From positions 8,361,609 to 8,425,608 of the forward strand of contig JAGGNK010008337.1 of NCBI GenBank assembly GCA_017590115.1: 64,000 bases of DNA, in the 5' to 3' direction. This stretch comes from Montifringilla adamsi (taxonomy: Eukaryota; Chordata; Aves; Passeriformes; Passeridae). Below, in pieces: positions 1 to 32,000 of this stretch (within the stretch, counting starts at the first letter, position 1; every line of letters begins with the position of its first letter). The translations under genes were made by a program, and so were the position numbers. Below the pieces are notes generated by a model, which had not been told where the DNA came from, did not search any database, and worked only from the letters and a program-made list of their open reading frames with translations.

Positions 1-738
1 CCCTGCAGTTCACTGCTTGCCAGGGTGATAGTGCATGGGGAGTGCTGGTGGGGAGTGCTGGTGGTTTGTCTCCTGGTCTTACTGCTGTGAGGGATTACTC
101 CCCAGCCCAGCTCCTTGGACTGCAGGTTGTAACACTGCTGGTATAAGGTGAGCCTTGGGGTAAAACATGTTTCTGTTCATCCTAGTAAATGAGCTCATGG
201 AAGGAAGAGGCAGCTAATGAGCACAATTAAACCTAATGCTTAGGCAGCAGGGTTGCACAACTTTACACTCTGTTGGCAGTGGCTTCATCCTAAATAGGGT
301 TTTTCCTCCTGCTGTTGTGGCACAGTGCAGCAGCGAGAGGGATTCTGTTCCTTCTTGAGAATTGTACTTTGAGAACCATGTTTGTGAAAGTTTTGGCTTC
401 TTTTTCTTCTCCTTTTTAAAACTCCATGATTGGAGTCTACAGCAGGACATCAGCCAGAGCACAAAGCTCTGAGTAGCACTTGTGACACGCTTTATGAAAG
501 CCAGATGTCCCAGACTGGCCTAGCCTATGATTCCTGGCTGGCATGCTGGGCTGAAGAAGTACAGGAGAAAACTCTTCAGTGTCAAGTGAAGATGACTCCA
601 TTGCAAAAGCCAGGATGTTCTAATGGAGCTGTTGTGCATTTGAATGTGTGGCTTAAAGTTAATTACCAAAAATGCCTCTGTATGTGGCTTGGAAGGTTTT
701 TTCATTCTGACTTGAGTCTTTTTCTTCTTATTTTAAAG
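1..738 (+). other. COQ8A intron (3' part)
   Basis: The window opens inside the intron before the 739 exon. I find no upstream COQ8A exon here. A 14-bp unit GGGGAGTGCTGGTG is repeated twice in tandem near 39-66. Nothing else stands out. Confidence 0.7.
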
Positions 739-20282
<19,544 letters not shown>

Positions 20283-21362
20283 TAAGAATGGACTTACCTT
20301 GTTGTGAGGGCCCGGTTCAGCTGAGCCTTGCAGAGAGCGTTCTAAGCCTCCCCTGCGTTGCTCCCCAGCTCTCCATACTCTTGAGATGCAGCAGCCCCAT
20401 GCCCTGGAAGCCAAGAGGGCATTCCACGAGGACAAAGCTGCTCTTTCCTGCTGTGTCTGTCCTGCCACCACAGCCCACAGCTTGCAGGAAAATCTGAGTG
20501 CTTCTGTGCTGCTTCAAGGCACCAGCTGACTACCTTGAATGCATTTGTAACATTGTGATGGTGGCTGCATATTGAGAGGGTTTTATAACAAGTAGGGGAA
20601 GGAGGATGAGAGCAGAATTTAATATTGAAACCTATTTGTAATTGTCCACAAATTGTTTTTTAAAAACCTTCCCTCTTTCAAGCTGAGGTGGAATTCAAGT
20701 AGTTTTCTTACTGTGAATTTAGAGAATGAAATACCAAGGTGTTCCCTACCACAGACACATCCAGCACCTCCCCCACGTTTTTGTAAGTCAAGTGGTGGCA
20801 GTCTGAGAACCCTCCTGGATTCTACGGACATTGATTTAACGCAAGGGGCGTGTGTGTACGTTGAAGTTTTATGCTTTCTGCCTCTTTCTGGCTTGCAAGC
20901 TAAACATAGGAAATATTTAAAAAAGTCCGAGAATTGAATGCCAGTCTCTTTTAAACACACACACATACACACTCTCACAACCCATCTCAGTTCTGGGAGT
21001 CAAACATGTAATCAGCAGAGCTAGATCTGGGCACAAATAGTGGGATTCTGCACTGTCTGGTAGATATCAGCTTTCCTGAGGGTGAGTTAGATAAACTACA
21101 ACTCTGACACCCACTGCTTGCTGGACTCCTGACTAAGACCCTCCTCTGTGTGTTTCCCTGTAAGGCAGAACTTGCAGCAAGGCAAACAAATGTCCTGCCT
21201 CTGGTGAGCAGCTGCAGATCCAGCTGAAATGTCACACAGTTCAAACCAGACGCACAGTTTTAAACTCTTGGAGTCGAGCTAGGACATTGACTTTTGTAGG
21301 TTTTTGTACAAAGCCTGTACCTGTAAGACTTCCTGATGTCAATAAACAAGTGCTTGTGCGGT
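20283..21362 (+). other. COQ8A: COQ8A 3' untranslated region
   Basis: It runs from the stop codon to about 15-20 nt past the AATAAA at 21341-21346. It includes a short CA-rich tract (20957-20974). The end is inferred from the signal and the GU-rich sequence after it; no transcript evidence is available here. Confidence 0.75.
21341..21346 (+). terminator. COQ8A polyadenylation signal AATAAA
   Basis: A canonical AATAAA about 1.06 kb after the stop codon. It is followed by TGCTTGTGCGG and TGCTTGTGGCTGTGTC, a GU-rich downstream element. No other AATAAA lies closer to the stop on this strand that I could find. Confidence 0.8.
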
Positions 21363-24184
21363 GGGCCAGCTGCTTGTGGCTGTGTCATCTTCTGGTGCGG
21401 GAATGGGCACTCCAGTGAGCAGTGTCCTGTTCTGGGGGATGAACAGCAGCTCAGCAGAAGCTGAGGTCTGTTCATGCCATGAAAATCCCTGGTAATTTAC
21501 TTGTTTTTTAATCTTCCTTTCTTTTAATCACTCTGTTAGCAGCCTCCTGAACACAAGTCTCTTTGCCTTTCCTCCACTTGTGAAGGAGAGGCTGTTGGAG
21601 TTGAGGCTTCCCTGGTGCTCCTAAGGCAGGTGTCCTTGTCTGGCAAAGCCCAGCTGGTCCTGCTCAGTTAGCAGAGCCCAGGAATGCCCAGGTTGCCTGA
21701 TCTGACACTTCAGCATGTGTGAAATCCTGACAGCTGAGATTTCAGAGGGAGAGAACAGGTAAGTGAATAAATGGTCTCTCTCAGGAGGGACCTCTGAGAA
21801 ATAGGAAAGCAGGTTATGGTATTATCTTTATTCCAAAGCCATAAACATATAAGCCACTTCATTTAAGACTTTATTGAACAAGATGCAGTGCAGTTCAGTT
21901 CAAAATCTCAGTCAGATTATTCTTATCCTTTTGAGAAGAGTTAACTCTGTTGTTCAGTGAAGTAATAGTTTTGCACCAAGCACTTTATCAGTGTACAAAT
22001 TTGCAGTAACTTTCCTTGTTTTGAGTTCTGATAGACATTGTTTAGTTTTTCTCCTTTGGCTCTAGACCTTGCAGCTGTAAAAACAGCAGAGTTGTTTGAG
22101 CTGTTAAATGCTTACGTTAAAGTTTAAAAAGCAAAGTATAAAAAGCTGACAAGGGAATTCGATTGTGTGAGCTTCAGAGCAGATTTTCTGAAACTGAAGA
22201 TTCAAGGCCAGCGTGTTCAGTGAACTTGCAAAGGTGGCAGAGTAAGCTGGAGCATTGCAGTTCACTTTTCCACTTGTTCATGTCAGCCCAGATCTTGTGT
22301 ATACCATGCTGGGGCAAGAGTGTTCAACTCCTGGCAAACATTCCCCTTCCCGAGAGGGTTTAGGAATGACATCCAGCTGAACAGTGGAGTTGTTTTGCAT
22401 TTGCAAGAGGGTAGCAACTTGCAGAAGCTGAGATGTTGCTTTATTAGGAGAGCTAATTAGAGCCCTCAGTCACTAATTCTCCTGACCTTTTGTGTATGCT
22501 CTGAAAGCATTAATAATGGCTGTAGCTTTGTGCAGAGAGATTTGTGACAGGAGGAATTGCATGTCAGAGGAACAGCCGTGTAGAAAACGTGAGCTAGAAA
22601 CTCTGGCTTCAAGTCAGAGAAGTTGTGACATTGTACAGTGAGCAGGAACACTTGATCCATGCCAGCCACTGCATTTGCTTGAAGTGTGCTTGCAGGGTTG
22701 AGGATGTGACTGTTTCTATGCTGCAGGAAGCTTCTATGGTCTAGAAAAATCTCTTGTGAAAACATTTCTTCTTTGCAGAGGGCAAGCTGCAGATTAAAGC
22801 TGCCTCTCGAATGACAGTGATTTTCCATTCTAAAGGATCAAGATTCAGGCTACCTCTGGTAGCAGGGATTTTCCTACGTTCTTTCTTTAGTCAGCCTGGC
22901 TGCTGCATCAAAACAGAAAATGAATGCTGAGGAGCTGAACTGGAGGTGAACACGCAGGTCAGTTTCTGCTTTTCTAATGCCCAAATCCCCAACTACAAGG
23001 CCCATTTCCCAAGACCTTCACAGCTGTGATGTGCAACTGGACCCCTGGGAAATCGGAAATGCAGCACTGATTGGAAAGTCAGAGCACAGGAGCCAGGGTA
23101 CGTCCCAGAGCTACAGCAGCTGCCTCAATGGGCTTAAATCCACGTGAGCATTTTGACTGAAAGAGAGGGACAGGAGTAAGGCAGCCTAAGGCTTTGGAAG
23201 AAGTGGGAATCGTGCCTGGTCCTGGTAGGATTTGGAAATGGAAGAATGCCCAGGCTGGCACTGCTGGCAGTGTGGAATGAGTAACAGCCCAGTCCTGTAT
23301 TCCTGCTGCAGGGGGGGTCACTGAAGCAGGTACCAAAGCTTATCCTAGAATCACTGAGGTTGGAAAAGACCTCCAAGACCATCAAAACCAACCCTGAGGC
23401 CAGCACTGCCTTGTTCACCATTAAACCATGTCCTTAAGTGCCACATCCACACATCCTTTGAACACTTCCAGGGATGGCGACTGCACCACTTCCCTGCACA
23501 GCCTGTTCCCATATTTCACATGCCTTCCTGTGAAGAAATTTTTCCTAATACCTAATCTAAACTTCCCCAGTCACAATGAGGCCATTTCCAACATTACACC
23601 AACAGGGGAATGAATGAAAAGGAAGATGTACCAAGACACTGTGGTACTGGAAAAATTCAAGGCTGACTTGGGAGGGATGGGATGACAGGAAAGGGTCAGG
23701 GCACATGCAAAACTTCACAGGTATTCTGAGATGTACTTAAAAGTGCATCAAGGCCAGTGTGATGCTGGTAGCTCAGAACTAACAAACAATCCAGGCTCCA
23801 ACAGTAAGAGAGCTGAAATATTTGATGTGTAACTACAAATGAAGGAGGAACACCAAAACCACTGACTGCAACTACATAACCACCTATTTCTTAGGTCATC
23901 ACAGCACAGCTGACCCAAGAAAAAGGTCAGGAAAACTGTAGTTCAATATAGCAAAGTAAGTCTCCAGTGACTCTGATTTTGTATTTTCAAAAGGATCTGG
24001 TTATTTTTTCTGAAAGCTGTTAAAGGGAAATCGATTTTCTCACTTACTCCTTTTCTTCCCACTGTGCACTTGTGCAAATGTGTTAGAACCAGCGTGTTGC
24101 ATCTTCAAGAGCACCATCATTCCCTTTCCATTTCCTCCTCAAAGCTTAATGGGGGGAGGTGGGAAAAAAGACAGAACATCTACA
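21363..24184. other. Intergenic gap between convergent COQ8A and CDC42BPA
   Basis: About 2.8 kb with no supported gene. Its recognisable content is the CR1 fragment at 23343-23592. TTTATT hexamers (AATAAA on the minus strand) near 21835 and 21869 could serve a longer CDC42BPA transcript, but the signal at 24203-24208 looks better. Confidence 0.65.
23343..23592 (-). mobile_element. CR1 LINE 3'-end fragment
   Basis: The + strand shows the classic reversed CR1 tail pattern: TAGAATCACTGAGGTTGGAA, then AAGACCTCCAAGACCATC, GAACACTTCCAGGGATGG, TTCCTAATACCTAATCTAAA and GAGGCCATTTCC. The element is therefore on the minus strand and truncated to about 250 bp, as most avian CR1 copies are. It has diverged and has no coding capacity. 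The family call rests on pattern memory, not a library search. Confidence 0.88.
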
Positions 24185-24202
24185 TTTCTAACAGTTCCCT
24201 GT

Positions 24203-24208
24203 TTTATT
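24203..24208 (-). terminator. CDC42BPA distal polyadenylation signal
   Basis: TTTATT on the + strand is AATAAA on the gene strand. Within 25-45 nt downstream the gene strand has GATGTTCTGTCTTTTTT, a good GU/U-rich element. It fits as the main 3' end of a long CDC42BPA 3'UTR. Confidence 0.6.
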
Positions 24209-27200
24209 GCAGTACATCAAAGTAGGTTAATATTAAGTGTGTTACCAACATAAAATATTGGTGGTAAGTCATTTTTACATTGTTGACCGTTCCACCTTAA
24301 ATATTTCTGTGCAAAAGAATCTACATCATTGTTCTGTAGCAGAGAATCTCTTACAATGTCCCCTACAACATTGAGGGCATTAAACAAAAGAGTGAGAAGA
24401 GGCAAAAAGCAGAATTTTTTCCCCCACACGCACACTTGTCAGCTTTTATACTCTAAAACAAAAAAGTGATTACATCTATGCCATGCAAAACTGTACAATA
24501 ATATTACAATGAAAAACCTAAAAAACATATTTTAAAAATAAATGATATGAAACTGTCGTACATAAAAAGGCAGGTATAGCAACACTGGTTTGTTTGTAGA
24601 TTTCTTCCCTGTAGATGACTGTCTTAAATGGAGAATGAAAACAGGTTGTACTGAGCTGCGGCTGGAATGAGAGGAGTTGGAATTCAGACTGGAAAGCCTG
24701 CAGCAGAGCGGCCTCTGGGGGTGTTTATCAAATGAACTCAACACAAAGTGCACAGAAAGGTTCTAACACTTTGTGTTAGTGCAGAAAAGTTGTCCCATTT
24801 CCTCCATGGAACGAACTCCTATTAACAAAAGAACCCACAGCAGGAATTGCTATGTGCCACTTTGATTCTCAGACTAAGGCTCAGGAGCTGTGGGTACTTG
24901 CACTGCAGTAAGTTTTACCCTTAATGCATTCATTTAAAGTTAAACAGCATTCATAAAATGGAAAAGAAAACTTTTTTGCACCCAAGAGCGTGTTTGTCCT
25001 GTCATTCAGGGTCTGGCCATGCAGTACAACACAGGGCCAGAATCTGCTCCTGTGTTAATAATCCAACTGCTCTGTTGGGAAGGGCTGACACACTGTGAAC
25101 CAGTTAGGTGCAGTTAAACTACATTTCTATAAATAAACTATGCTTTTTGGACTTTTTTGGTACGGCAAGACCCTTAACTTCCCTCTGCCATGTACCTGAG
25201 GATAACACACCTGGGTTGTAACTTATTCAGAATCAAATCAAAGAGAGAACATTCCTGACTCAGTTTTGAAACTCATTTAAATGGGCAAAATGCACATTCA
25301 TAACAAGCCACAGCAATTAATGGAGGGGAAAAGAAGCAACTACTTCACCACAGTCTCAGGAATGTTTTTTTGAAACCACCAGCTGTCTTCTACAGGCCAA
25401 AGGCAAGAGAGAAGAGAGTACTGCAGCCCTGCTTTTGGGTTTATGAAATGTGGGAGGAAGCCACATACCTGTGTGTGCACAAGTGCAGGGGAAAACTATT
25501 TACCAAACCTATTCCATCCTATAACCTGGAATCCTTAGTAGCTGCCTGAATCTGTTCAGATCCTTGTTACCATCAAAAGAGAGGAAAAAAAGGCAAAACC
25601 CCAACAACCATCCGTTCAAGCACTGTCAAAAATGCAAACAAACACCTTCAGTCTCAGCCAAAAGGAAAAAAAAAAACCAGCTAGGTGCATATCCTGTGTA
25701 CAGAGAACATGTGCCACAGTCAGGAATTCAGGGGGAGATTTTAAGCTCCCAGAACAAAATGCAGCCCTCGACCTGTGAAGTTGAAGCAGTGCTACAGTGC
25801 AAAGGAGCAAACATCAAACCTCAGGAGACAACTGCCTTGGAGATACCAGTCAAGAGTCTTACAGTTCAAATGACCAAGTTACTTTTCCTAGCCCAATGAG
25901 TCTTTAGAAAGCTCAGCTGCAGTATGCATGCCAACAAAAAGAGATGAGTGTGGTTTCAAATTGAGTCTGTAACCAAATGGTCCCCAAATATATAAAACCA
26001 TTTAAGCCCTAGGACAATTTTTCTCTTTTCAAATAAGTGATGTGGTCATTTGCTTTTCAACTGAGAGAACAGTTGCTGTTTCTCTTCTGAACAGACATGT
26101 ATAAAAATGCACAGGACCGAGCTAATGATTAAATAAATCCTAGAGAAGGCTGCTGAGGCTTGGACATTGTAGTGCACAAACAGCAAGGGCCTGTGGAGCT
26201 CTCATCCTCTGAGCTCAGTGCTGGAACACAGCTGACCTGTGCTCTGCCTGAAAATGCCAGGGGTTGGTATCAATAGATTGCAGGCACTGGAACGGAGCAA
26301 ACACAGGGGTTTACTCAATTTAATTGTTTGCTGTGTGGTGGCTCTTCAGGTTCCATTTTCAGAGAGAGCTTTAGCACAGCTGTGGAAAAATAAAGTCCAT
26401 GGAAAACGATCCTGTGACCCTCTCTCAGGGGACTGCCATGCAGGCTGCTCTGTCTTTAATGACTACTGTTTAAATGCCTTCTCTCAACATCAAAATAAGA
26501 TTATTATTGAAATACAACATACAGTAAATACAAAACTAGTCTGCAAAGGCTTTGAAAAGTGTGTGGACATGCTTCACCAAAACCAGGGAATTGTGGGGAA
26601 AAAGCAGTGGCTATACTTGAAGCAATATGCAGCCTTTAAAAAGAAGCTGATGTGGAATTTCAATAATGCCAATAACGCCCTGCCTATCTGTCCCTCAGAA
26701 ATACATAAACTTTTCTGGGAGGAATTACTTTCAGATGCTTTGCTGTTTGCTAAAGCTTTTAGCTTCAAATGCCAGGCTTGCAAAAGTAGTAGGTTTGAAG
26801 TGAAAACAAACAATACAACCAGCTTGCTACTCTGAAACACCCAAATAGGAGAGAGACAGGCTTTTGATATGATGGTTTCTACAATAATTTTGAATTCCTG
26901 TCCCAAAATAACACTGAATGAACTTAAACTTGGATAAGCCTCTTGATTCAGAGTGAAAGAGAAATCTTACCTAGGAGACCCAGCACGATTAAATGGATTA
27001 GATGATCTGTGTCTTGTTCCCTATGTCACATTTAGATCATACCTGGAAATTACTGTACATGGTTTGAACTTACCTACAACTTCTATTAGGGAAGACAGAA
27101 ACTGCAAAACTCCAAACACCTCTGTGTGGGTGAAACTCTACATAACTGCTGACTGCAAGAATACAGAATGGTTTAATGAGAGCCATAAGAAGTTTCTGAA

Positions 27201-27384
27201 ACCCACAAACCCCAATATTCTAAATACAAAAAGCCCTTATGTGTTTGAGTATGGTCATAGTATGAAGTCAGCAACAAGACTACTGGGAAGAGAGGCTCAT
27301 CCTGACTGAAAATCACAATCTGCCTTGCTAACTAAAGAGAAGAGACATCTTCCTCTTACCATATATCTGCCTATCAGTTTTTCA

Positions 27385-27427
27385 TTTATTCTGTCAACTG
27401 GGTGACCACTTCAGCTTTTTATTTATT
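27385..27427 (-). terminator. Cluster of three AATAAA hexamers in the CDC42BPA 3'UTR
   Basis: TTTATT occurs at 27385-27390, 27418-27423 and 27422-27427 on the + strand, the last two overlapping. On the gene strand these are AATAAA signals about 1.46-1.5 kb after the stop codon. A proximal polyadenylation site is possible. Confidence 0.4.
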
Positions 27428-28261
27428 TTTCCAGCTTCAGCGGGCTCTGCCTTCCACTGCAATACTTCCTGCCCTCCAACCTGCCCTGCTTTTGGAACCA
27501 AAGAGCAGGTGAGCACATAGAAACAACTGCAAACTGCACAAACCCACAGCACAGGTAGGGAGGGGGCAGAGGAAAACCAACCTTGCCAGTGCAGCAGTTG
27601 TGGGTCACCAGGCATCTCTGACTACCACAGTGTGAACAGTGTGAGGTCAGTCTTCAAGGTTCTTTGTTGCTACAGTGACAGCAAAGCCAGCCAGGGCCAG
27701 CTTTGGGCTAAGGGCACTCGTTTGGCTGATGTGTATTAGCAACCAGTATTTGGTAATGACACTAAGAGTTTGCTGCTTAGGGATGGTCAAGGAGGTGTGG
27801 AAGACTGCTCCCTTCTGAGTCAAACCTGCTCAAAGGATGACCCAGGGAAACAGTTTTCCTGCTGAATCCAGCTGCACTGAACTCCCCTGCTGCCTGAAGG
27901 ACCTCTCCTGCAGCTGCTGCAAGGCTCCAGCTCACAGAACCAGGGCAGCCTGCGGCTGTTGGGACACGGCCTTGCTGCCAACTGCTGTAGTTTCTGAAAA
28001 GGATGGGGACTGTGAGGAAAATGGGAATTACAGCTTCAGTTCTGCTACGGCCAGAAGGAGAGAAGTGTTGTGAGAGCACTGCGGGGGCTGTCCCGGCAGC
28101 GCCGCGCACACGGGATCTCTGTCCTGCGGGAGGTTTTAGCCAGGCCTCCGAGTCTGCAAATTACCGAGCATGAAAACAGGGACAACACAAATCTTAAATT
28201 AAAGGCTCTCTTAAATAAGCATCCATCTTCTGCTGCATACACAATGCTTTTTTTCTTTGAA

Positions 28262-28269
28262 TATATACA
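28262..28269 (-). promoter_or_regulatory. Pumilio-type response element UGUAUAUA
   Basis: The gene strand carries TGTATATA about 615 nt after the stop codon, the preferred PUM1/PUM2 8-mer (UGUANAUA). Binding is inferred from the motif only; such 8-mers also occur by chance in AT-rich UTRs. Confidence 0.4.
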
Positions 28270-28883
28270 TACGTATTTTACTCTAACATCTGCGTATTTA
28301 TTTAAACTCTGTACTGTAGTAAAATATGCATCATTTTAATCAATAAGGATTTGCTGGCGACAATCAGATTGACATTCAAACGTGGTGGCTGAAAGCTTTT
28401 ATGTGCCTCTGACATACTGATCATTCCCCTTGGAGGGGAAGGGGTCTCTGTGCTACTTTTGTACAGTACAATGAGCTATTGTATGAAAACAAAATCCCTC
28501 TGAATTTTCTCTTGTTGACACTGGTCTGGTCTACTTATGCTACCTTTTGGGAAGTGGAAGGGGAGTGGGATAAATATGTCTTTAAAAATGAAGCAGCTGT
28601 AACCACAAAAATGAAACCAATACTAATACAAATCTACAGCATCTGATATTTACCAACACCCTAGCTTTGCTCATTTGCTGCTGTCAGATCTGGGGAGGTG
28701 AGGCAATGCTGAACGGTGCTGAAGGCGACCAGCTTTTACCTTCCTCTGTACCCCACTCCCAGATCCTCTTCCGACAGGGAATGGGGAGGGTTAGGAGGAT
28801 GAAGGTGAGAACTGGAGCAAGTGAAGGGGACAGCCATGGGGACAGCAAGCTGATGTGATGCCAAATCTGAATGCTGAAGCAGT

Positions 28884-29015
28884 TCATGAGTCCCAACTCA
28901 CGTGGTCAGAGCTCTCCAGGGAGAGGCTCTTGGTCTTGTGAGGAGAAACTGGGCTGGGAGGGCTGCTGAGGTTGGAGCTGTTGGATGCCGTCGAGTGTCT
29001 TGGAGAGTCAGAGTC
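28884..29015 (-). CDS. CDC42BPA: CDC42BPA terminal coding exon
   Basis: Acceptor CTGCAG just right of 29015 and stop TGA at 28884-28886. It reads [20 protein letters not shown], then [20 protein letters not shown] and WDS. The mammalian protein ends GSWDP at the same place. Confidence 0.97.
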   Translation of the reverse strand, partial: DSDSPRHSTASNSSNLSSPPSPVSPHKTKSLSLESSDHVSWDS

Positions 29016-32000
29016 CTGCAGCCCAGAGACACACAAGAACACCAGTAAGTAACAGGATAGCAAGTTTGGGGGTGACTGAGAGTGTCTCAGCAACAGTGGC
29101 TGGGTTCAAAGGCCTCTGCGGATTTTGCTTGTGTCCAAATATACTAAAGGATCTTTTTTGCTCGCAATTTCCAAGGAGACCCGAGATTAAGTGGTCAGCT
29201 CACTCTGCTTTCAGCAGGCATAAGTGATACTGACATAAGGACACAGCACCAGTGGGATTCTGGCAGTCTCTGTGTTGCCAAAGGCTGCCTGGCCAGCACA
29301 GTGTGCAGCTTAAGGCCAGCAGAGTGTGAAGCTACAACAGCTCCTGCACTTTCACAGATTATGAACAAGATGCTCTTGCGCTAAAATGAAAAATCTTTGT
29401 GGCTTCATCACAGCTCCCCCTTCTATGTCAGCCCCAGGGTATCAGTTCAAACACCTATTTTTTGTGGTCAAACACCAAGTTACTTGGATCTTCCAGAGCA
29501 CAGCAGAATGCAACTCTGAGCCTGAATTTGGGCTGAGAGCTGCCTTTCAGCTTCCACTGGCAGGATATATCCAGTACCATGAAAAGCCCGCATGATCCCT
29601 TATTTTTATACTCCTTGGTAAGAAAACAGGTTGGGGAAGTTTTGCAGGCCAGCTTCAGATTGAAATCTCCCATGTAAAACATTCTTGTCTGGAGGGACTG
29701 AGTTTAGCACTGGGCAGGATTTCAGTCCTATCATAATGACAGTCTCAACTGCACAGAATAGAAATTATTAAATCCAGTTCCTGCTCTAAATGAAATTATA
29801 ATTCTTAAATTACCTTGTTAACTTCTGAGTAAAAAGTGTCTCCTGTGAAGATTTGCTAAGATAGCTTATGAATCTTTGCACATAAAGGCCAAAAGGAATA
29901 TCAGCACTTCAAGCTGTGACATGCCACTATCAAGCTGTTACTCTACTGGGCTGGTATTTGGGGGAGCCTTGCTACCCACACATCTCCAGGTAAGGACACA
30001 GAGAGCTTTTTCTGCATCTTAAATACCAGGACCAGGGAGTTTGGACTTTGACCAAAACGTTTTGTAGCTTCAAATACAGGAAATCCATCTCTCCACTGCC
30101 AACGACTCCCAACCTTGTAGCCAACCCCACAAGAGGATTGAAGTGCCTCCCCTTTATCCACACCCGTAAGGTTTCTGCTCCTCCTGCAGTCAGTCACTCA
30201 CCTCTCGCTCGTAGTCCCTTGTGGGTGCATCGCTGCCTTGCTCCAGGCCCCCCGAGGACAGGGACCCGTCTGAGGGCGATGCCATGGGCTGGCGCTTTGC
30301 TCCGTAGCTCCCTCCCGAGAATTCCCTGCGCAAAGCGCTGCCGTTCTGTGCCGACGATCCTGCGACAGAGAATCAAACTGTGCTACAGACCCCACTCAGC
30401 ACACCAGGAACTTGTTCAGCTGTTTCTCTGGCTAGTTCTGCTTTCCTGCAGCGGGTCCCAAGCTCATGGCTTGCAGGCTGTGTGGGCTTTTATCCCGGCT
30501 GCTGCAGTTCTTGTGGATTTCCAGTCAGATTGTCCCTTGGCCATCGTACACTTTGTCAATGTGAGAAAACTTTACCCAGTCACCGTGCTCCCAGCAAAGG
30601 TGGCAGCTGTAGAAACAGCTGTGGTGGCTGCCTAATTCCACTGGCCTCTTTCAATGCAATGCCACTCTTCCATTCCAGCAGCCAGCTGTCCACTACTTTG
30701 TCTTTGCAATAGTGGCAAGAGAGGCATCAAGAGCTACACACAGCTCAGCAACAAAATTAATAACCACGGAGCTTGTGAACAACTTGTCACTTGATTTAAA
30801 ACACTTGAGCAGGAGCAAAGCAGTCCCAGGGCTAAGAATGTAATTTGAATTCTAACATCAATTAAAAAAACCCTGACAAATTACAAATGTGGGACTCTCA
30901 AAAGCACTACCTGCTTATTCACATGCTCCTTTGCAAGCAAGACTAAAATGCTCTGCTGGCCTTAGCAGCAACACAGTCAGCCATCACTTTGTAAAATCCT
31001 CATCCAGCGTGGACAGAACCAATTGCAGGCAGCCCTTTCCCTGAAACACTTGTGCCCAGCCTCCAAAACAACAGAGCTCTGTTTGCTTACGTGCTGCTAA
31101 GCCGCTGCTGGCGCTCATGGACCGTCCCGGCTCCGTGCGGGATTTGGTGATCGACGGGATGCTGACGGAGCCGCTGAACACCGTCCGGCTCTCCTGGGGC
31201 CGAAGGTTCTGAAATGCACACACACACACGACACCTTCACTTATCCACTGCTGCCTCCACCTCGCAATTCTGTGTTGTAAGGCCCCAAAACACACGAAAC
31301 CCCCGACCTTACCAGAGCTGAGTATCTGGGCAGCAAGTCAGCAAAAATTGCAAAATAATATTCTGCAGTTTAGTGCAGAGACTGGCAGCACACGCAACGC
31401 GGCAGTGAAGTGCTGAATTACATGGACATATGCAGGCAACTGAAAGAATACATGGAATAATTCCAGAATTTCCCTGAAAGGATGGCTTGCAAGCCTAATT
31501 AAGCTGCTGTAGATATATTCAAGTTACACTGCATAACGCCTTCTTTCTGAACACAAGCTTCCAAGGATCTCATTACAATTTCTCTTTGATGCCATGGTCT
31601 GTGCCATGATTCTATAAGTTGATACAATATCCAGGTTAATCCCTAATGCTTGCAGAGTTAATAGATGGTGGATCAATCTGTATAACAATTAGGAAATTCC
31701 AAAGGTGTTAACAGCATCCCTCCAAACTTACACTAACTGAGCCAAAGAGAGAAGCAGCCTCCTGTTTCCAGCCTGCACAAAGAGGACGAGAGCACATGCC
31801 ACTGTTTTTCTACATATTTTGATTATTGCTCCTATTTTGAATCCTGAGAGTTCCAGAGTGATTTTCTAAATTAATCAATTACTGGACTAAAGTGGTCCTT
31901 TACTGAGGGGATAAACCACAACTTCCCTACTTGGATACGGCAGTTCCTCAAACATAAGTTGTCTTTAAAAGAAGGCAAAAGAGTACTTTGAAGTGAGTTC

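Larger units (their letters stand above)
24185..28883 (-). other. CDC42BPA: CDC42BPA 3' untranslated region, about 4.7 kb
   Basis: It runs from the stop codon to a minus-strand AATAAA at 24203-24208 with GU/U-rich sequence beyond it. It is AT-rich, with a GC-rich patch at about 28070-28130, a Pumilio-type UGUAUAUA (28262-28269) and a cluster of three AATAAA hexamers (27385-27427). Two fairly long open frames on the opposite strand (26239-26835 and 26953-27309) match no family I know. The extent is inferred from sequence only. Confidence 0.65.

Noticed and set aside
21826..21876. TTTATT hexamers considered as the main CDC42BPA 3' end
   Set aside because: The signal at 24203-24208 is nearer the stop and has a better GU/U-rich downstream element. 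The distal ones remain possible only as minor read-through sites.
23428..23613. Short + strand open frame ending near 23613
   Set aside because: It lies inside the CR1 fragment and is antisense to the element, so it is not a gene.
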